This document shows positions 7,492 to 15,179 of a stretch of 39,127 nt of DNA, one piece after another. Below the pieces are notes generated by a model. It ran no database searches, was not told the DNA's origin, and saw only the letters and a program-made list of their open reading frames with translations. Origin of the DNA: CAKUFA01 sp963646285 (GTDB taxonomy: Bacteria > Bacillota > Clostridia > Christensenellales > Aristaeellaceae); NCBI GenBank assembly GCA_963646285.1, contig CAVIWF010000021.1, positions 1-39,127 of the forward strand. Direction: 5' to 3'. Position 1 is the stretch's first letter, and each line of letters opens with the position of its first letter. A program made the translations under genes and the position numbers.

Positions 7492-8823
7492 TTACGAAAT
7501 ATCCGCTCCAGCCTCTTCAAACTTGGCACGCATGGTCGGATTCCCCTTGGTCAGCTTCTTAATGGACAGATCTTCTGCCTTATCATTCGCCAAGCGCAAC
7601 TGACGATCCGAGGCAAGCAGCGCCTTCTTGATTTTTTCCAGGTGATCCATGGCCTTGTCAATTTCATTGATTGCTTCTTCAAAACGCTTGCTGGCCTGAT
7701 TGTAATTGTAGGAGAACCCTTCCTTAAAGGCCAGCATTGCTGCTTCGAAGTGGGTAACATCAATGTTCTGCTCCCGGACTTCGGCAAGCTGACGCTGATA
7801 CTCCACGGAATTCAAGGCGGCATTGCGCAGGATGGTAATCATCGGGATAAAGAATTGGGGGCGAATGACATACATCTTCGGATAGCGATAGGATACATCC
7901 ACGATACCAGTGTTATACAGTTCATTATCTGCTTCAAGCATGGTCACCAGCACAGCGTACTCGCATTTCTTTTCCTGCCGGTCTTTATCCAGTTCCTTGA
8001 AGAAATCCTCATTCCGATGCTTCGTAGCAGTGGTATCCATTTCGTTCTTCATTTCGAACATGATGGAAATGAATTCAATGCCGTCCTCCGAGCTTTCCCG
8101 ATAGATGAAATCCCCCTTGCTGCCGGTGCGAGCATCGTTGTCCTTTTCAAAGTAGGCACGTGGGAATGCCGTCATACGAATCTTGTCAAACTCAATCAGG
8201 CAATGCTGTTCCAGACTTTCGCCAACCATCTTGGTAGACTGACGGGCTTTGAAGTCCTTATACTGGGCAATGACTTCATCCTTCAGTGCCAGGTCTCGCC
8301 GATGCTGGTCAGCCACATCCCGGTCATGAGCGGCACGATCATCCTTTTCATGCCGCAATTCGCTTTCCAACCGAATGATCTTCTCCTGCTGCTCCTGTAC
8401 TGCCGTATCCACCGCATGCTTCTTTTCGTTATCAGCCACTTTGGCCTGCTCCTGTAGGCGGACAATCTCCTGCTCCTTGGCAGCAAGCTCACGCCCGTGC
8501 TGAGCCTGCATTTTGAGAAGCTCTGTCTGCTGCTGCTGCACTGCCGTGTCTACGGCGTGCTTCTTTTCGGCATCAGCCGCTTTGGCCTGCTCCTTCAAGC
8601 AGGTGATTTCCCGATCCTTTGCAGCCAACTCTTCCTGACGCTTTGCATCCGCATTCATCAATGCCGCCTTCTGTTGAGCTTCCAGCTGACGATGCAGGGC
8701 TTCTTCACGGGCACGCACTTCCTCATCAAACTGCTGGTTGCGAACCTGAGCCACAATGGCCGCATAGCCTGCTTCATCCACCGTAAAGACCTCTCCGCAA
8801 TGGGGACATTTGATTTCATTCAT
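7492..8823 (-). CDS. DUF2130 domain protein with zinc ribbon and coiled coil
   Basis: A 443-residue protein. The N-terminal CPHCGE (Cys6, Cys9) looks like half a zinc ribbon. Residues about 30-195 are a long charged coiled coil containing a tandem duplication of about 47 residues (units begin near 67 and 114; both contain EKKHAVDTAVQ). The C-terminal half is DUF2130, with KGDFIYRE, IMFEMKNEMDTT, ECEYAVLVTMLE-like KKCEYAVLVTMLE and MYVIRPQFFIPMI. Asp238 and Glu257-x-Lys259 would fit a PD-(D/E)xK nuclease-type core; that is inference. The start is MNEIKC because AAAGGAGGG lies just upstream; an in-frame ATG 57 nt earlier is not preferred. It forms an operon with the small gene upstream. Confidence 0.92.
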   Translation of the reverse strand: MNEIKCPHCGEVFTVDEAGYAAIVAQVRNQQFDEEVRAREEALHRQLEAQQKAALMNADAKRQEELAAKDREITCLKEQAKAADAEKKHAVDTAVQQQQTELLKMQAQHGRELAAKEQEIVRLQEQAKVADNEKKHAVDTAVQEQQEKIIRLESELRHEKDDRAAHDRDVADQHRRDLALKDEVIAQYKDFKARQSTKMVGESLEQHCLIEFDKIRMTAFPRAYFEKDNDARTGSKGDFIYRESSEDGIEFISIMFEMKNEMDTTATKHRNEDFFKELDKDRQEKKCEYAVLVTMLEADNELYNTGIVDVSYRYPKMYVIRPQFFIPMITILRNAALNSVEYQRQLAEVREQNIDVTHFEAAMLAFKEGFSYNYNQASKRFEEAINEIDKAMDHLEKIKKALLASDRQLRLANDKAEDLSIKKLTKGNPTMRAKFEEAGADIS

Positions 8824-8876
8824 TGAGTTTCCCTCCTTTGTATTCTTTGTACCCCTATCAGGCAATCCGCTGCTGC

Positions 8877-9104
8877 TCACCTGCTGATTTCGTTAAGCCT
8901 TTGCTCAATCTGCTCCACATCAGCCTGGGTGAACGAATTAGGATCCACATCACAGGCATAACAGGCGGTGCGAAATTCTTCTTCGCCAATCATGCTGTTG
9001 GCACTGTGGGAAAGAAATTTTGCCGCCCGGTTGATCAACCCTTCATGGGTATCCAGGATGCCCTCGGCCTCCATGGCTGCGAAATGCCACGGTTCCAATT
9101 TCAT
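8877..9104 (-). CDS. Small hypothetical protein upstream of the DUF2130 gene
   Basis: A 75-residue acidic soluble protein with no signal peptide or membrane segment. It reads as two or three helices, with an FRTACYACDVDPNSFT stretch and a C-terminal QADVEQIEQRLNEI helix. The ATG is preceded by GCAGGTG. It ends 53 nt before the DUF2130 start and shares its promoter. I do not recognise the family. Confidence 0.65.
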   Translation of the reverse strand: MKLEPWHFAAMEAEGILDTHEGLINRAAKFLSHSANSMIGEEEFRTACYACDVDPNSFTQADVEQIEQRLNEISR

Positions 9105-9169
9105 GAACGCACCTGCTTTCTGCAGAAGGAATCACGATTCCAACATCGTTCTCTGCCTTTCATGCTTCC

Positions 9170-9198
9170 ATTTTACAGCCGGTGCAGCAAAAAGTCAC
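9170..9198 (-). promoter_or_regulatory. Probable promoter of the DUF2130 operon
   Basis: On the minus strand GTGACT and TAAAAT are 17 nt apart. The -10 is good and the -35 is weak, as expected for a regulated promoter. Two 17-bp dyads lie at or just upstream of the -35. Confidence 0.5.
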
Positions 9199-9245
9199 GT
9201 GCGAATCCTGCACATTTCCCGTGCGCAATGTGCAAATCATGCACA
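9198..9245 (-). promoter_or_regulatory. Two operator-like dyads upstream of the DUF2130 promoter
   Basis: TGTGCATGATTTGCACA (9229-9245, minus strand) is a perfect TGTGCA-N5-TGCACA palindrome. TGTGCAGGATTCGCACG (9198-9214) is an imperfect copy. Their starts are 31 bp apart, about three helical turns, and the second touches the -35. This looks like tandem binding sites for a dimeric regulator; the regulator is unknown. Confidence 0.5.
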
Positions 9246-9310
9246 TGGGGTGCACAAGCACCAAGAGCGGAGGATTTGGTGCTTCTTTTGTTTCAGTTGT
9301 CATAAAAAGA

Positions 9311-9347
9311 TAAAAAGTGAGGATGCCTTTTTGAAAAGCATCCTCAC
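9311..9347 (-). terminator. Intrinsic terminator of deoC
   Basis: GTGAGGATGC pairs perfectly with GCATCCTCAC (10 bp). On the minus strand TTTTTATCTTTTT follows. Confidence 0.88.
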
Positions 9348-9398
9348 GCAAGTCATCAAATGATAGAGAAATCCATCCAGCACATTTTACCGAGGGAC

Positions 9399-10130
9399 TC
9401 AGTATCCGCCTTCCATTTCCTTCAGGTCGGTGACTTCCTTCAGGGTGCCTTCCGCATACCGCTTCTCGGCCTCTGCCATGATTTTCTCCGTGGCACTAAC
9501 GCCGCACCGGCTTGCGCCCACCGCCCGGGCAGACAGCACCGTATCCAGATCCCGAATGCCGCCGGAGCCCTTAACCCGCACGTGGGCGGAAACGCTGGCA
9601 CGCATCAGCTTCAAATCCTCAATGGTGCAGCCCTTGGAGCCATAGCCGGTGGAAGTCTTCACAAAATCCGCACCCGCTGCTTCGCTCAGCTTGCAGGCAC
9701 GTACCTTCTCCTCATCGGTCAGGTAGCAGGTTTCCAGAATCACCTTCAGGATGGCGCCACGGCTATGGGCCACTTCCGCCAGCTGGTGAATTTCATCCTG
9801 CACGTAGGCATCATCGCCGTGCTTCAGCTTGCCGATGTTCAGCACCATGTCCAGCTCCTGGCAGCCTTCATCCAGTGCCAGCTTGCTTTCCGCCAGCTTA
9901 ATGGCGGTTTCGTGGGAGCCATGGGGGAAGCCGATAACCGTGCACACCTTCACATCGCTGCCCTTGAGCATTTCAGCAAGGATGGGCACATCGCAGGGGC
10001 GGGCGCAGACGCTGGCGCAATCGTACTTCAGGGCAACTTCACAGCCGTGGCGAATATCGTCCTCTGTCAGGTAAGGCTGGAGGGTGGAATGATCCAGCAT
10101 TTTCGCAATATCATGGGGCGTAATGGACAT
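9399..10130 (-). CDS. deoC: Deoxyribose-phosphate aldolase
   Basis: A 243-residue class I aldolase that cleaves 2-deoxyribose-5-phosphate to glyceraldehyde-3-phosphate and acetaldehyde in deoxynucleoside salvage. The N-terminal IAKMLDHSTLQPYLTEDDI is typical. The Schiff-base lysine is in FVKTSTGYG and the second active-site lysine in ILKVILETCYL. The phosphate-binding VKGSGGIRD is present. The start at 10130 (MSITPHD) is chosen because AAAGGAGGA lies about 7 nt upstream; longer in-frame starts have no such site. It is monocistronic with its own terminator. No other deo gene is nearby. Confidence 0.96.
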   Translation of the reverse strand: MSITPHDIAKMLDHSTLQPYLTEDDIRHGCEVALKYDCASVCARPCDVPILAEMLKGSDVKVCTVIGFPHGSHETAIKLAESKLALDEGCQELDMVLNIGKLKHGDDAYVQDEIHQLAEVAHSRGAILKVILETCYLTDEEKVRACKLSEAAGADFVKTSTGYGSKGCTIEDLKLMRASVSAHVRVKGSGGIRDLDTVLSARAVGASRCGVSATEKIMAEAEKRYAEGTLKEVTDLKEMEGGY

Positions 10131-10473
10131 GAGGAAATCCTCCTTTATGTGTTGCAATCTTTCTCTTTTATTCGACAAGGGAAAGGGTTTTCCCTGCCTG
10201 GGCAAAATTTCAGAATTAGAATGAATCATTTGCCAAGAGAATGCATCGTCATGGATTATTTCTTGCACAGTTTCATAAATAATGACTGTATTATTTCTTG
10301 GATTGCATTATTCTTGTTCTTTCTTGCATTTTCTATTGCTTTCTCTCCGAAAAAGTGGCAATATACACGCTATACCATGGACGAAGGGAGGACAGAACGG
10401 ATGACCTTCTTCTTGAAAACCCGTTTCTTTCGGTGGACAGGTGATTTTTTGCAGTGAGGGAACAATTGAGTGC
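10131..10473. other. Intergenic region between deoC and the peptide-transport operon
   Basis: AT-rich and without a convincing gene. A short motif ATTATTTCTTG occurs at 10255 and 10290, and again as ATTATTCTTG at 10307, upstream of deoC. It may be regulatory. I could not settle on a clear deoC promoter. Confidence 0.4.
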
Positions 10474-10503
10474 TTTACAAGAACAGCGAACTTGTATTAT
10501 AAT
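10474..10503 (+). promoter_or_regulatory. Promoter of the solute-binding protein gene
   Basis: TTTACA and TATAAT are spaced by 18 nt (or TTACAA by 17). The ATG lies about 175 nt downstream, so the leader is long. I saw no known riboswitch fold in it. Confidence 0.6.
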
Positions 10504-10522
10504 GTCTTAAAAATGTTCTTGT
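10477..10522 (+). promoter_or_regulatory. Operator-like inverted repeat around the -10
   Basis: ACAAGAACA (10477-10485) and TGTTCTTGT (10514-10522) are perfect 9-base complements and bracket the -10 hexamer. The left arm also pairs with CTTGT at 10491-10495. This suggests repressor control, for example by a sensor of cell-wall sugars; the factor is unknown. Confidence 0.45.
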
Positions 10523-10679
10523 GGTGTATTGCACAGAAATATTTACACTTTGTTGGGTATTTATAAAAAATTGCTCCAAATTATGATGAATCTATTGACA
10601 AGTACCCATCAAAGGGATATGCTTGCAGTAGCCAAAGGATGTTGTTTACTCATCGACATGTTCACACAAGGAGGTTCCT

Positions 10680-12200
10680 ATGAAAAAGATCCTGTCCCTC
10701 GTTTTGGCGCTTGCCATGTGCCTGACCTGCCTGTCCATCTCCCTGGCCGATGGCGCCAAGGATACGCTGGTGCTGGCCACTTCCGGTGAGCCGGTGCGTT
10801 TCTTCGCCCAGTCCGAGAAGAGCTGCAGCGGCAATGATAACCTGGTACTGGCCAATGTGTACGACAGCCTGCTCCGCCTGGAAGCAGACGGCACCCTGAC
10901 CCCCGGCCTGGCAGAGAGCTATGAAGTATCTGACGATGGCCTGGTGTACACCTTCCACATCCGTCAGGGAGTTAAGTTCCATAACGGCAAGGAACTGACT
11001 GCGGAAGACGTGAAGTTCACCTTCGACTACGGCTATCAGGGACCCATCGGCACTGCCCTGTTCGTCAACTTCGAAAAGTGCGACATCATTGATGATTACA
11101 CTGTAGCCGTTACCCTGTCCAGTCCCTATGCCGCCTTCCCCTATGGCGTAGCTTCCCGCCTGGGCGGCGTTGCCTGCAAGTCCTACTTTGACGAAGTGGG
11201 GGACGAAGGCTATCTGGCTGCTCCCATCGGCACCGGCCCCTACAAGTTCTCCGAGTATGTAAGCGGCGACCACACCACCTTGGTGGCTAATGAAGATTAC
11301 TGGCGCGGCACTCCCGCCATCAAGACGGTCATCATCAAGGTGGTCGCTGACACCAACACCCAGATCCTGGGCCTGCAGAGCGGCGACTATGACGTGGTTC
11401 GTGACCCTGCCATCGACGTTTGCACCCGTCTGGACGGCACTGCCGGCGTTGCCTGGAACAGCACCCTGTCCACCGGTCGTGTATCCCTGTACCTGAACGA
11501 CTGGACCGGCGTGTGCAAGGACGTGAACTTCCGCAAGGCCGTGCAGGCTGCTATTAACAAGGACGAAATCAATGATGCCGTGTACTCCGGCCATTCCGTA
11601 ACCCTGGATGTGGACATGTGCCCCAACTACGGCGGCTATGTGACCGTGGCAGACGGTGTTGAAACCGTTGCCTATGACCCGGAAGCTGCCAAGGAATACC
11701 TGAAGGCTGCCAACTACAATGGCGAAGAATTCTCCGTGACCGTATCCAGCGGCAGCGTGCTGGAAACCGCCGCCAAGGTGATTCAGGCTCAGCTGATGGA
11801 CGTGGGCATTAACTGCACCGTGAACGCTGTGGATGGCCCCACCTATTCCGAAGGCTTCCAGAAGCGGAACTACGCCGGCGGCTACATCATCGACAACCTG
11901 TGCTCTCTGGTGGACGCTGACGGCATGTACACCGAGCACCGGCTGGATCGTGCCGCTTGGGAAAACCGTGTCTTCGCCCGTGACGGCGAAATCTCCGAAC
12001 TACTGCTGGCCGGCCGTGCCGCTCAGGGCGCAGATCGTACCGCACTGTATGTGAAGGCTTGCAACATCATCACCGAAGAAGCCTATGACGTGCCGCTGGT
12101 CAACAGTCTGGTGACCGTGGCCTACAACAGCAGCCTTACCGGCGTGAAGGCGCACTGCCTGGGCTACTACTACTTCTACGACATGAGCTTTGCCAACTAA
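10680..12200 (+). CDS. Family-5 (Dpp/Opp-type) extracellular solute-binding protein
   Basis: A 506-residue exported receptor of an ABC importer. The signal peptide MKKILSLVLALAMCLTCLSISLA ends in a type I-like site; the nearby cysteines do not form a proper lipobox, which is unusual for a Gram-positive binding protein. Family-5 hallmarks include the LVLANVYDSLLRL opening, LTPGLAESYEVSDDGLVYTF, HIRQGVKFHNGKELTAEDVKF, APIGTGPYKFSEY and VNFRKAVQAAINKDEI. It lies upstream of two permeases and two ATPases, separated by two hairpins. Given the murQ/anmK genes in the same unit, a muropeptide or amino-sugar peptide ligand is inferred; the sequence alone says oligopeptide-type. Confidence 0.93.
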   Translation: MKKILSLVLALAMCLTCLSISLADGAKDTLVLATSGEPVRFFAQSEKSCSGNDNLVLANVYDSLLRLEADGTLTPGLAESYEVSDDGLVYTFHIRQGVKFHNGKELTAEDVKFTFDYGYQGPIGTALFVNFEKCDIIDDYTVAVTLSSPYAAFPYGVASRLGGVACKSYFDEVGDEGYLAAPIGTGPYKFSEYVSGDHTTLVANEDYWRGTPAIKTVIIKVVADTNTQILGLQSGDYDVVRDPAIDVCTRLDGTAGVAWNSTLSTGRVSLYLNDWTGVCKDVNFRKAVQAAINKDEINDAVYSGHSVTLDVDMCPNYGGYVTVADGVETVAYDPEAAKEYLKAANYNGEEFSVTVSSGSVLETAAKVIQAQLMDVGINCTVNAVDGPTYSEGFQKRNYAGGYIIDNLCSLVDADGMYTEHRLDRAAWENRVFARDGEISELLLAGRAAQGADRTALYVKACNIITEEAYDVPLVNSLVTVAYNSSLTGVKAHCLGYYYFYDMSFAN

Positions 12201-12208
12201 GCATCCAT

Positions 12209-12275
12209 GATCAAAACAGTCGATCTGTTTTGATCCCACAAGGAAGCGGAACGGTCCTTGCCGCTCCGCTTCCTT
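12209..12275 (+). terminator. Double hairpin between binding protein and permease genes
   Basis: The first hairpin pairs GATCAAAACAG with CTGTTTTGATC. The second pairs AAGGAAGCGG with CCGCTTCCTT and is followed by a T-rich tail. It probably lets the binding protein be made in excess over the membrane and recycling genes by partial termination or transcript stabilisation. The next gene starts 65 nt later. Confidence 0.7.
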
Positions 12276-12340
12276 TTTCGAATGCTGATTGAAAGCAACA
12301 CCTATCATCCCTGGTAACGTCCCCTGAAGGAGGAGATCAG

Positions 12341-13270
12341 ATGACCTGGTTGAAATATGCGGGGAAACGGCTGCTGATGCTGATCCCCGTCATCATCTGT
12401 GTAACCTTTGTGCTATTCCTGATTCTATCCGCTGCTCCCGGCGACATTGCCCGGAACCTGTTGGGCGACGATGCCACAGAGGAGCAGATTGCCGCCAAAA
12501 AGGCTGAAATGGGGTTGGATCAGCCCCTGCTGACCCGGTACGTCAACTACATGGCCGGCGTGTGCCGCCTGGACTTCGGCACTTCCTGGACAAACAGTGA
12601 AGCAGTGCTGGATCGCTTTGCGGCACGGCTGCCCAACACCCTGCTTTTGTCCACCCTGGCCATGCTCTTCGCCATTGCCGTAGGCGTGCCCCTGGGCATT
12701 GGCTCCGCCATTAAACAATACAGCTTGTTGGACTACGGCAGCTCCTTTGTGGCCATGCTGTTATTTTCACTGCCTGCCTTCTGGCTGGGAACCATGTGTC
12801 AGGTGCTGTTCTGCGTTTCCCTTCGGTGGCTGCCAACCTCCGGCCTGGGCACCCCTGCCCACTGGGTGCTGCCCACCATCATCCTGGGTGCCAACACCAT
12901 GGCCACCATGATCCGCATGAGCCGTACCAGCATGCTGGACGTTATCCGTCAGGACTACATCCGCACTGCCCGTGCCAAAGGTGCCAGCGAACGGGTTGTA
13001 ATTCGTCACCATGCCATGCGGAACGGCCTGATTCCCGTAGTGACCCAGATCGGCGTCAGCTTTGCCGGCACCATCGGCGGCGCTGTAGTAACGGAGAACA
13101 TCTTCGCCATCCCCGGCATCGGCACCCTGCTGCTCAACGCCGTCAAGTCCCGTGACGTGCCGGTGGTGCTGGGCACGGTCATCTTTGTGACGATCATTGT
13201 AGGCGTTATCAATCTGCTGGTGGATCTTCTGTGTGCAAAGATTGATCCCCGGATTAACCTGGCATCCTGA
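12341..13270 (+). CDS. dppB: ABC importer permease, DppB type
   Basis: A 309-residue inner-membrane subunit of a Dpp/Opp importer. It has the family start (one helix, then an AAPGDIARNLLGDDATEEQ segment), six predicted helices and the cytoplasmic coupling stretch DYIRTARAKGASERVV. GGCAAGGAGG-like AAGGAGGAG precedes the ATG. It begins the tightly packed part of the operon, with the next permease 21 nt away. The gene symbol reflects family membership, not a proven dipeptide substrate. Confidence 0.93.
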   Translation: MTWLKYAGKRLLMLIPVIICVTFVLFLILSAAPGDIARNLLGDDATEEQIAAKKAEMGLDQPLLTRYVNYMAGVCRLDFGTSWTNSEAVLDRFAARLPNTLLLSTLAMLFAIAVGVPLGIGSAIKQYSLLDYGSSFVAMLLFSLPAFWLGTMCQVLFCVSLRWLPTSGLGTPAHWVLPTIILGANTMATMIRMSRTSMLDVIRQDYIRTARAKGASERVVIRHHAMRNGLIPVVTQIGVSFAGTIGGAVVTENIFAIPGIGTLLLNAVKSRDVPVVLGTVIFVTIIVGVINLLVDLLCAKIDPRINLAS

Positions 13271-13291
13271 TGGAAGAAGGAAGGGATTGCA

Positions 13292-14176
13292 ATGGCAACA
13301 AAGCAAAAAAGGCATAAGAAGCCTTTATCGGAATACAGCACAGGTCAACTGGTCATGTTCCGCTTCCGCAAAAACAAGCTGGCCATGTTCGGCGTGTTTC
13401 TGCTGGCATTGGTTTTTCTGGCCGTATTGCTGGCACCTGTTTTGTCCAGCTATGAAGCCGTGACCAAAATGCACATTCGGGACAAGTTTTCCTCCCCCAA
13501 TGCTACCTACATTTTCGGCACGGATGAATTCGGCCGGGATCTGTTTGCCCGCATCCTTTACGGCGGACGGATTTCCCTGCTGTGCAGCTTTGCCATTATC
13601 GGCATTGCCTTTGTCGTCGGTGCGCTGATTGGCGGGGCGGCAGGCTACTTCGGCGGCAAGGTGGACACCATCCTCATGCGCATTGTGGACATGCTGATGG
13701 CAGTTCCCTCGGCACTGCTGGCCATGGCCATTATTACCGCCCTGGGTAACGGCATATGGAAGCTGGTGGTGGCACTGGCCATCTCCCAAGTGGCACGCTT
13801 TGCCCGCATTGTCCGTTCCTCCGTGCTGACGCTGCGGAACGTGGAATACATTGAAGCCGCCAAGTGCTATGGATGCAGTTCCCTGCGGATCATCCTCAAG
13901 CACATCCTGCCTAACGGCATTGGCCCCATCATTGTTTCCGCCACCCTGTGCCTGGGGCAGACCATCCTGAGCATTTCCTCCATGGGCTACCTAGGCTTGG
14001 GCGTTGCCTCCCCCACTCCGGAATGGGGCACCATTATTTCCGAAAACAAGATCAACATTCAGGCCTATCCGTACCTGGGCATTATCCCCGGCATTTGCAT
14101 CTGCCTGACGGTAATGGCTGTGAACTTTATCGGCGACGGTCTTCGGGATGCCTTTGACCCCAGAACCAAGAACTGA
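13292..14176 (+). CDS. dppC: ABC importer permease, DppC type
   Basis: A 294-residue second permease. It has the DppC N-terminal pattern (one helix near 30-52, then YIFGTDEFGRDLFARILYGGRIS) and five more helices. The coupling motif around YIEAAKCYGCSSLRII and the C-terminal LRDAFDPR are also family features. It pairs with the preceding permease to form the channel. The next gene starts 11 nt after its stop. Confidence 0.94.
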   Translation: MATKQKRHKKPLSEYSTGQLVMFRFRKNKLAMFGVFLLALVFLAVLLAPVLSSYEAVTKMHIRDKFSSPNATYIFGTDEFGRDLFARILYGGRISLLCSFAIIGIAFVVGALIGGAAGYFGGKVDTILMRIVDMLMAVPSALLAMAIITALGNGIWKLVVALAISQVARFARIVRSSVLTLRNVEYIEAAKCYGCSSLRIILKHILPNGIGPIIVSATLCLGQTILSISSMGYLGLGVASPTPEWGTIISENKINIQAYPYLGIIPGICICLTVMAVNFIGDGLRDAFDPRTKN

Positions 14177-14187
14177 GGTGCATCACA

Positions 14188-15177
14188 ATGGAAAACGAAA
14201 AGGATTATTTGCTGCAAATATCAGACCTGACCGTGCAGTACAATACGGACGATGCCGTGGTGCACTCGGTCAATGACTTCAACCTGAAGCTGGTGCGAGG
14301 AGAAGCCCGGGGACTGGTAGGCGAAACCGGTGCAGGCAAAACCACCACGGCGCTGGCCATCCTGCGGCTGCTGCCTGCCAAGGTAGGGCAGATTGTGAAG
14401 GGCAGCATCAACTACAACGGCGAAGAACTGCTGACCCTGCCGGAGGCAGAAATGCTTCCCCTGCGGGGCAAGAAAATTTCCATGATCTTTCAGGACCCCA
14501 TGACCAGCCTGAACCCTACCCACACGGTAGGCGCACAGATTCACGAAGTGCTGGATCTTCACTTCCCGGAAATGTCCAGGGCAGAAAAAGAAAAGCGTGT
14601 GGATGAAATGATGACCCTGGTGGGCATTCCCCCGGAAAGAAAGGACAGCTATCCCCACGAGTTTTCCGGCGGCATGAAACAGCGCATCGTAATCGCCATG
14701 GCACTGGTGGCTGAACCGGAACTGCTGCTGGCAGACGAACCTACCACCGCCCTGGACGTAACCATTCAGGCGCAGATTCTGGAACTGATGAAGCAGCTGA
14801 AGGAGAAATTCAACACCTCCGTGCTGCTCATTACCCACGATTTGGGCGTGGTGGCACAGTTCTGCGACTCCGTTTCCGTGGTGTATGCCGGGCAGGTGGT
14901 GGAGTTTGGCCCCGTGGAGGATGTGTTCCGGCGGAAGGAGAATCATCCCTACACGGCTGGGCTGTTCAACTGCATCCCTGACCTGAACGATCAACAGCCC
15001 CGGCTTCATCCTATTCCCGGGCATATGGCCAACCCCCGTGTGCTGCATGAAGGCTGCTGCTTTGCCGACCGGTGCGAGTATGCCTGCGACCGGTGCCGCA
15101 AGGAAAAGCCCACCATGCACGTATCCGGCGAGCACGGCATTATGTGCCACCGCTACGAAGACAAGGAGGTGTTCTGA
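14188..15177 (+). CDS. dppD: ABC importer ATPase, DppD type
   Basis: A 329-residue ATP-binding subunit. Walker A is GETGAGKTT, Q-loop FQDPMTSLNP, signature FSGGMKQRI, Walker B LLLADEPTTALD and switch His in ITHDLGVV. The C-terminal oligopeptide-transporter extension has the Cys-rich CCFADRCEYACDRC, which in some Dpp ATPases binds an iron-sulphur cluster. It works with the DppF-type ATPase, whose start lies 2 nt beyond this stop. Confidence 0.96.
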   Translation: MENEKDYLLQISDLTVQYNTDDAVVHSVNDFNLKLVRGEARGLVGETGAGKTTTALAILRLLPAKVGQIVKGSINYNGEELLTLPEAEMLPLRGKKISMIFQDPMTSLNPTHTVGAQIHEVLDLHFPEMSRAEKEKRVDEMMTLVGIPPERKDSYPHEFSGGMKQRIVIAMALVAEPELLLADEPTTALDVTIQAQILELMKQLKEKFNTSVLLITHDLGVVAQFCDSVSVVYAGQVVEFGPVEDVFRRKENHPYTAGLFNCIPDLNDQQPRLHPIPGHMANPRVLHEGCCFADRCEYACDRCRKEKPTMHVSGEHGIMCHRYEDKEVF

Positions 15178-15179
15178 AC

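Noticed and set aside
7333..8457. Long plus-strand frame opposite the DUF2130 gene
   Set aside because: It is an antisense shadow of a recognisable family. Its residue pattern is a frame-mirror of the coiled coil and it has no domain.
9256..9286. Hairpin AAGCACCAA / TTGGTGCTT with a T-rich tail on the plus strand
   Set aside because: It would be a plus-strand terminator, but no plus-strand gene precedes it. It may be a remnant or part of the regulatory region, so it was not called a terminator.
10504..10679. Riboswitch in the long leader of the transport operon
   Set aside because: I could not find a conserved aptamer core or a leader terminator, so the long leader alone is not enough.
10680..10750. 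Possible lipobox in the binding-protein signal peptide
   Set aside because: The cysteines occur as AMC and LTC. Neither has the small residue and spacing expected, and a type I site ending SLA fits better.
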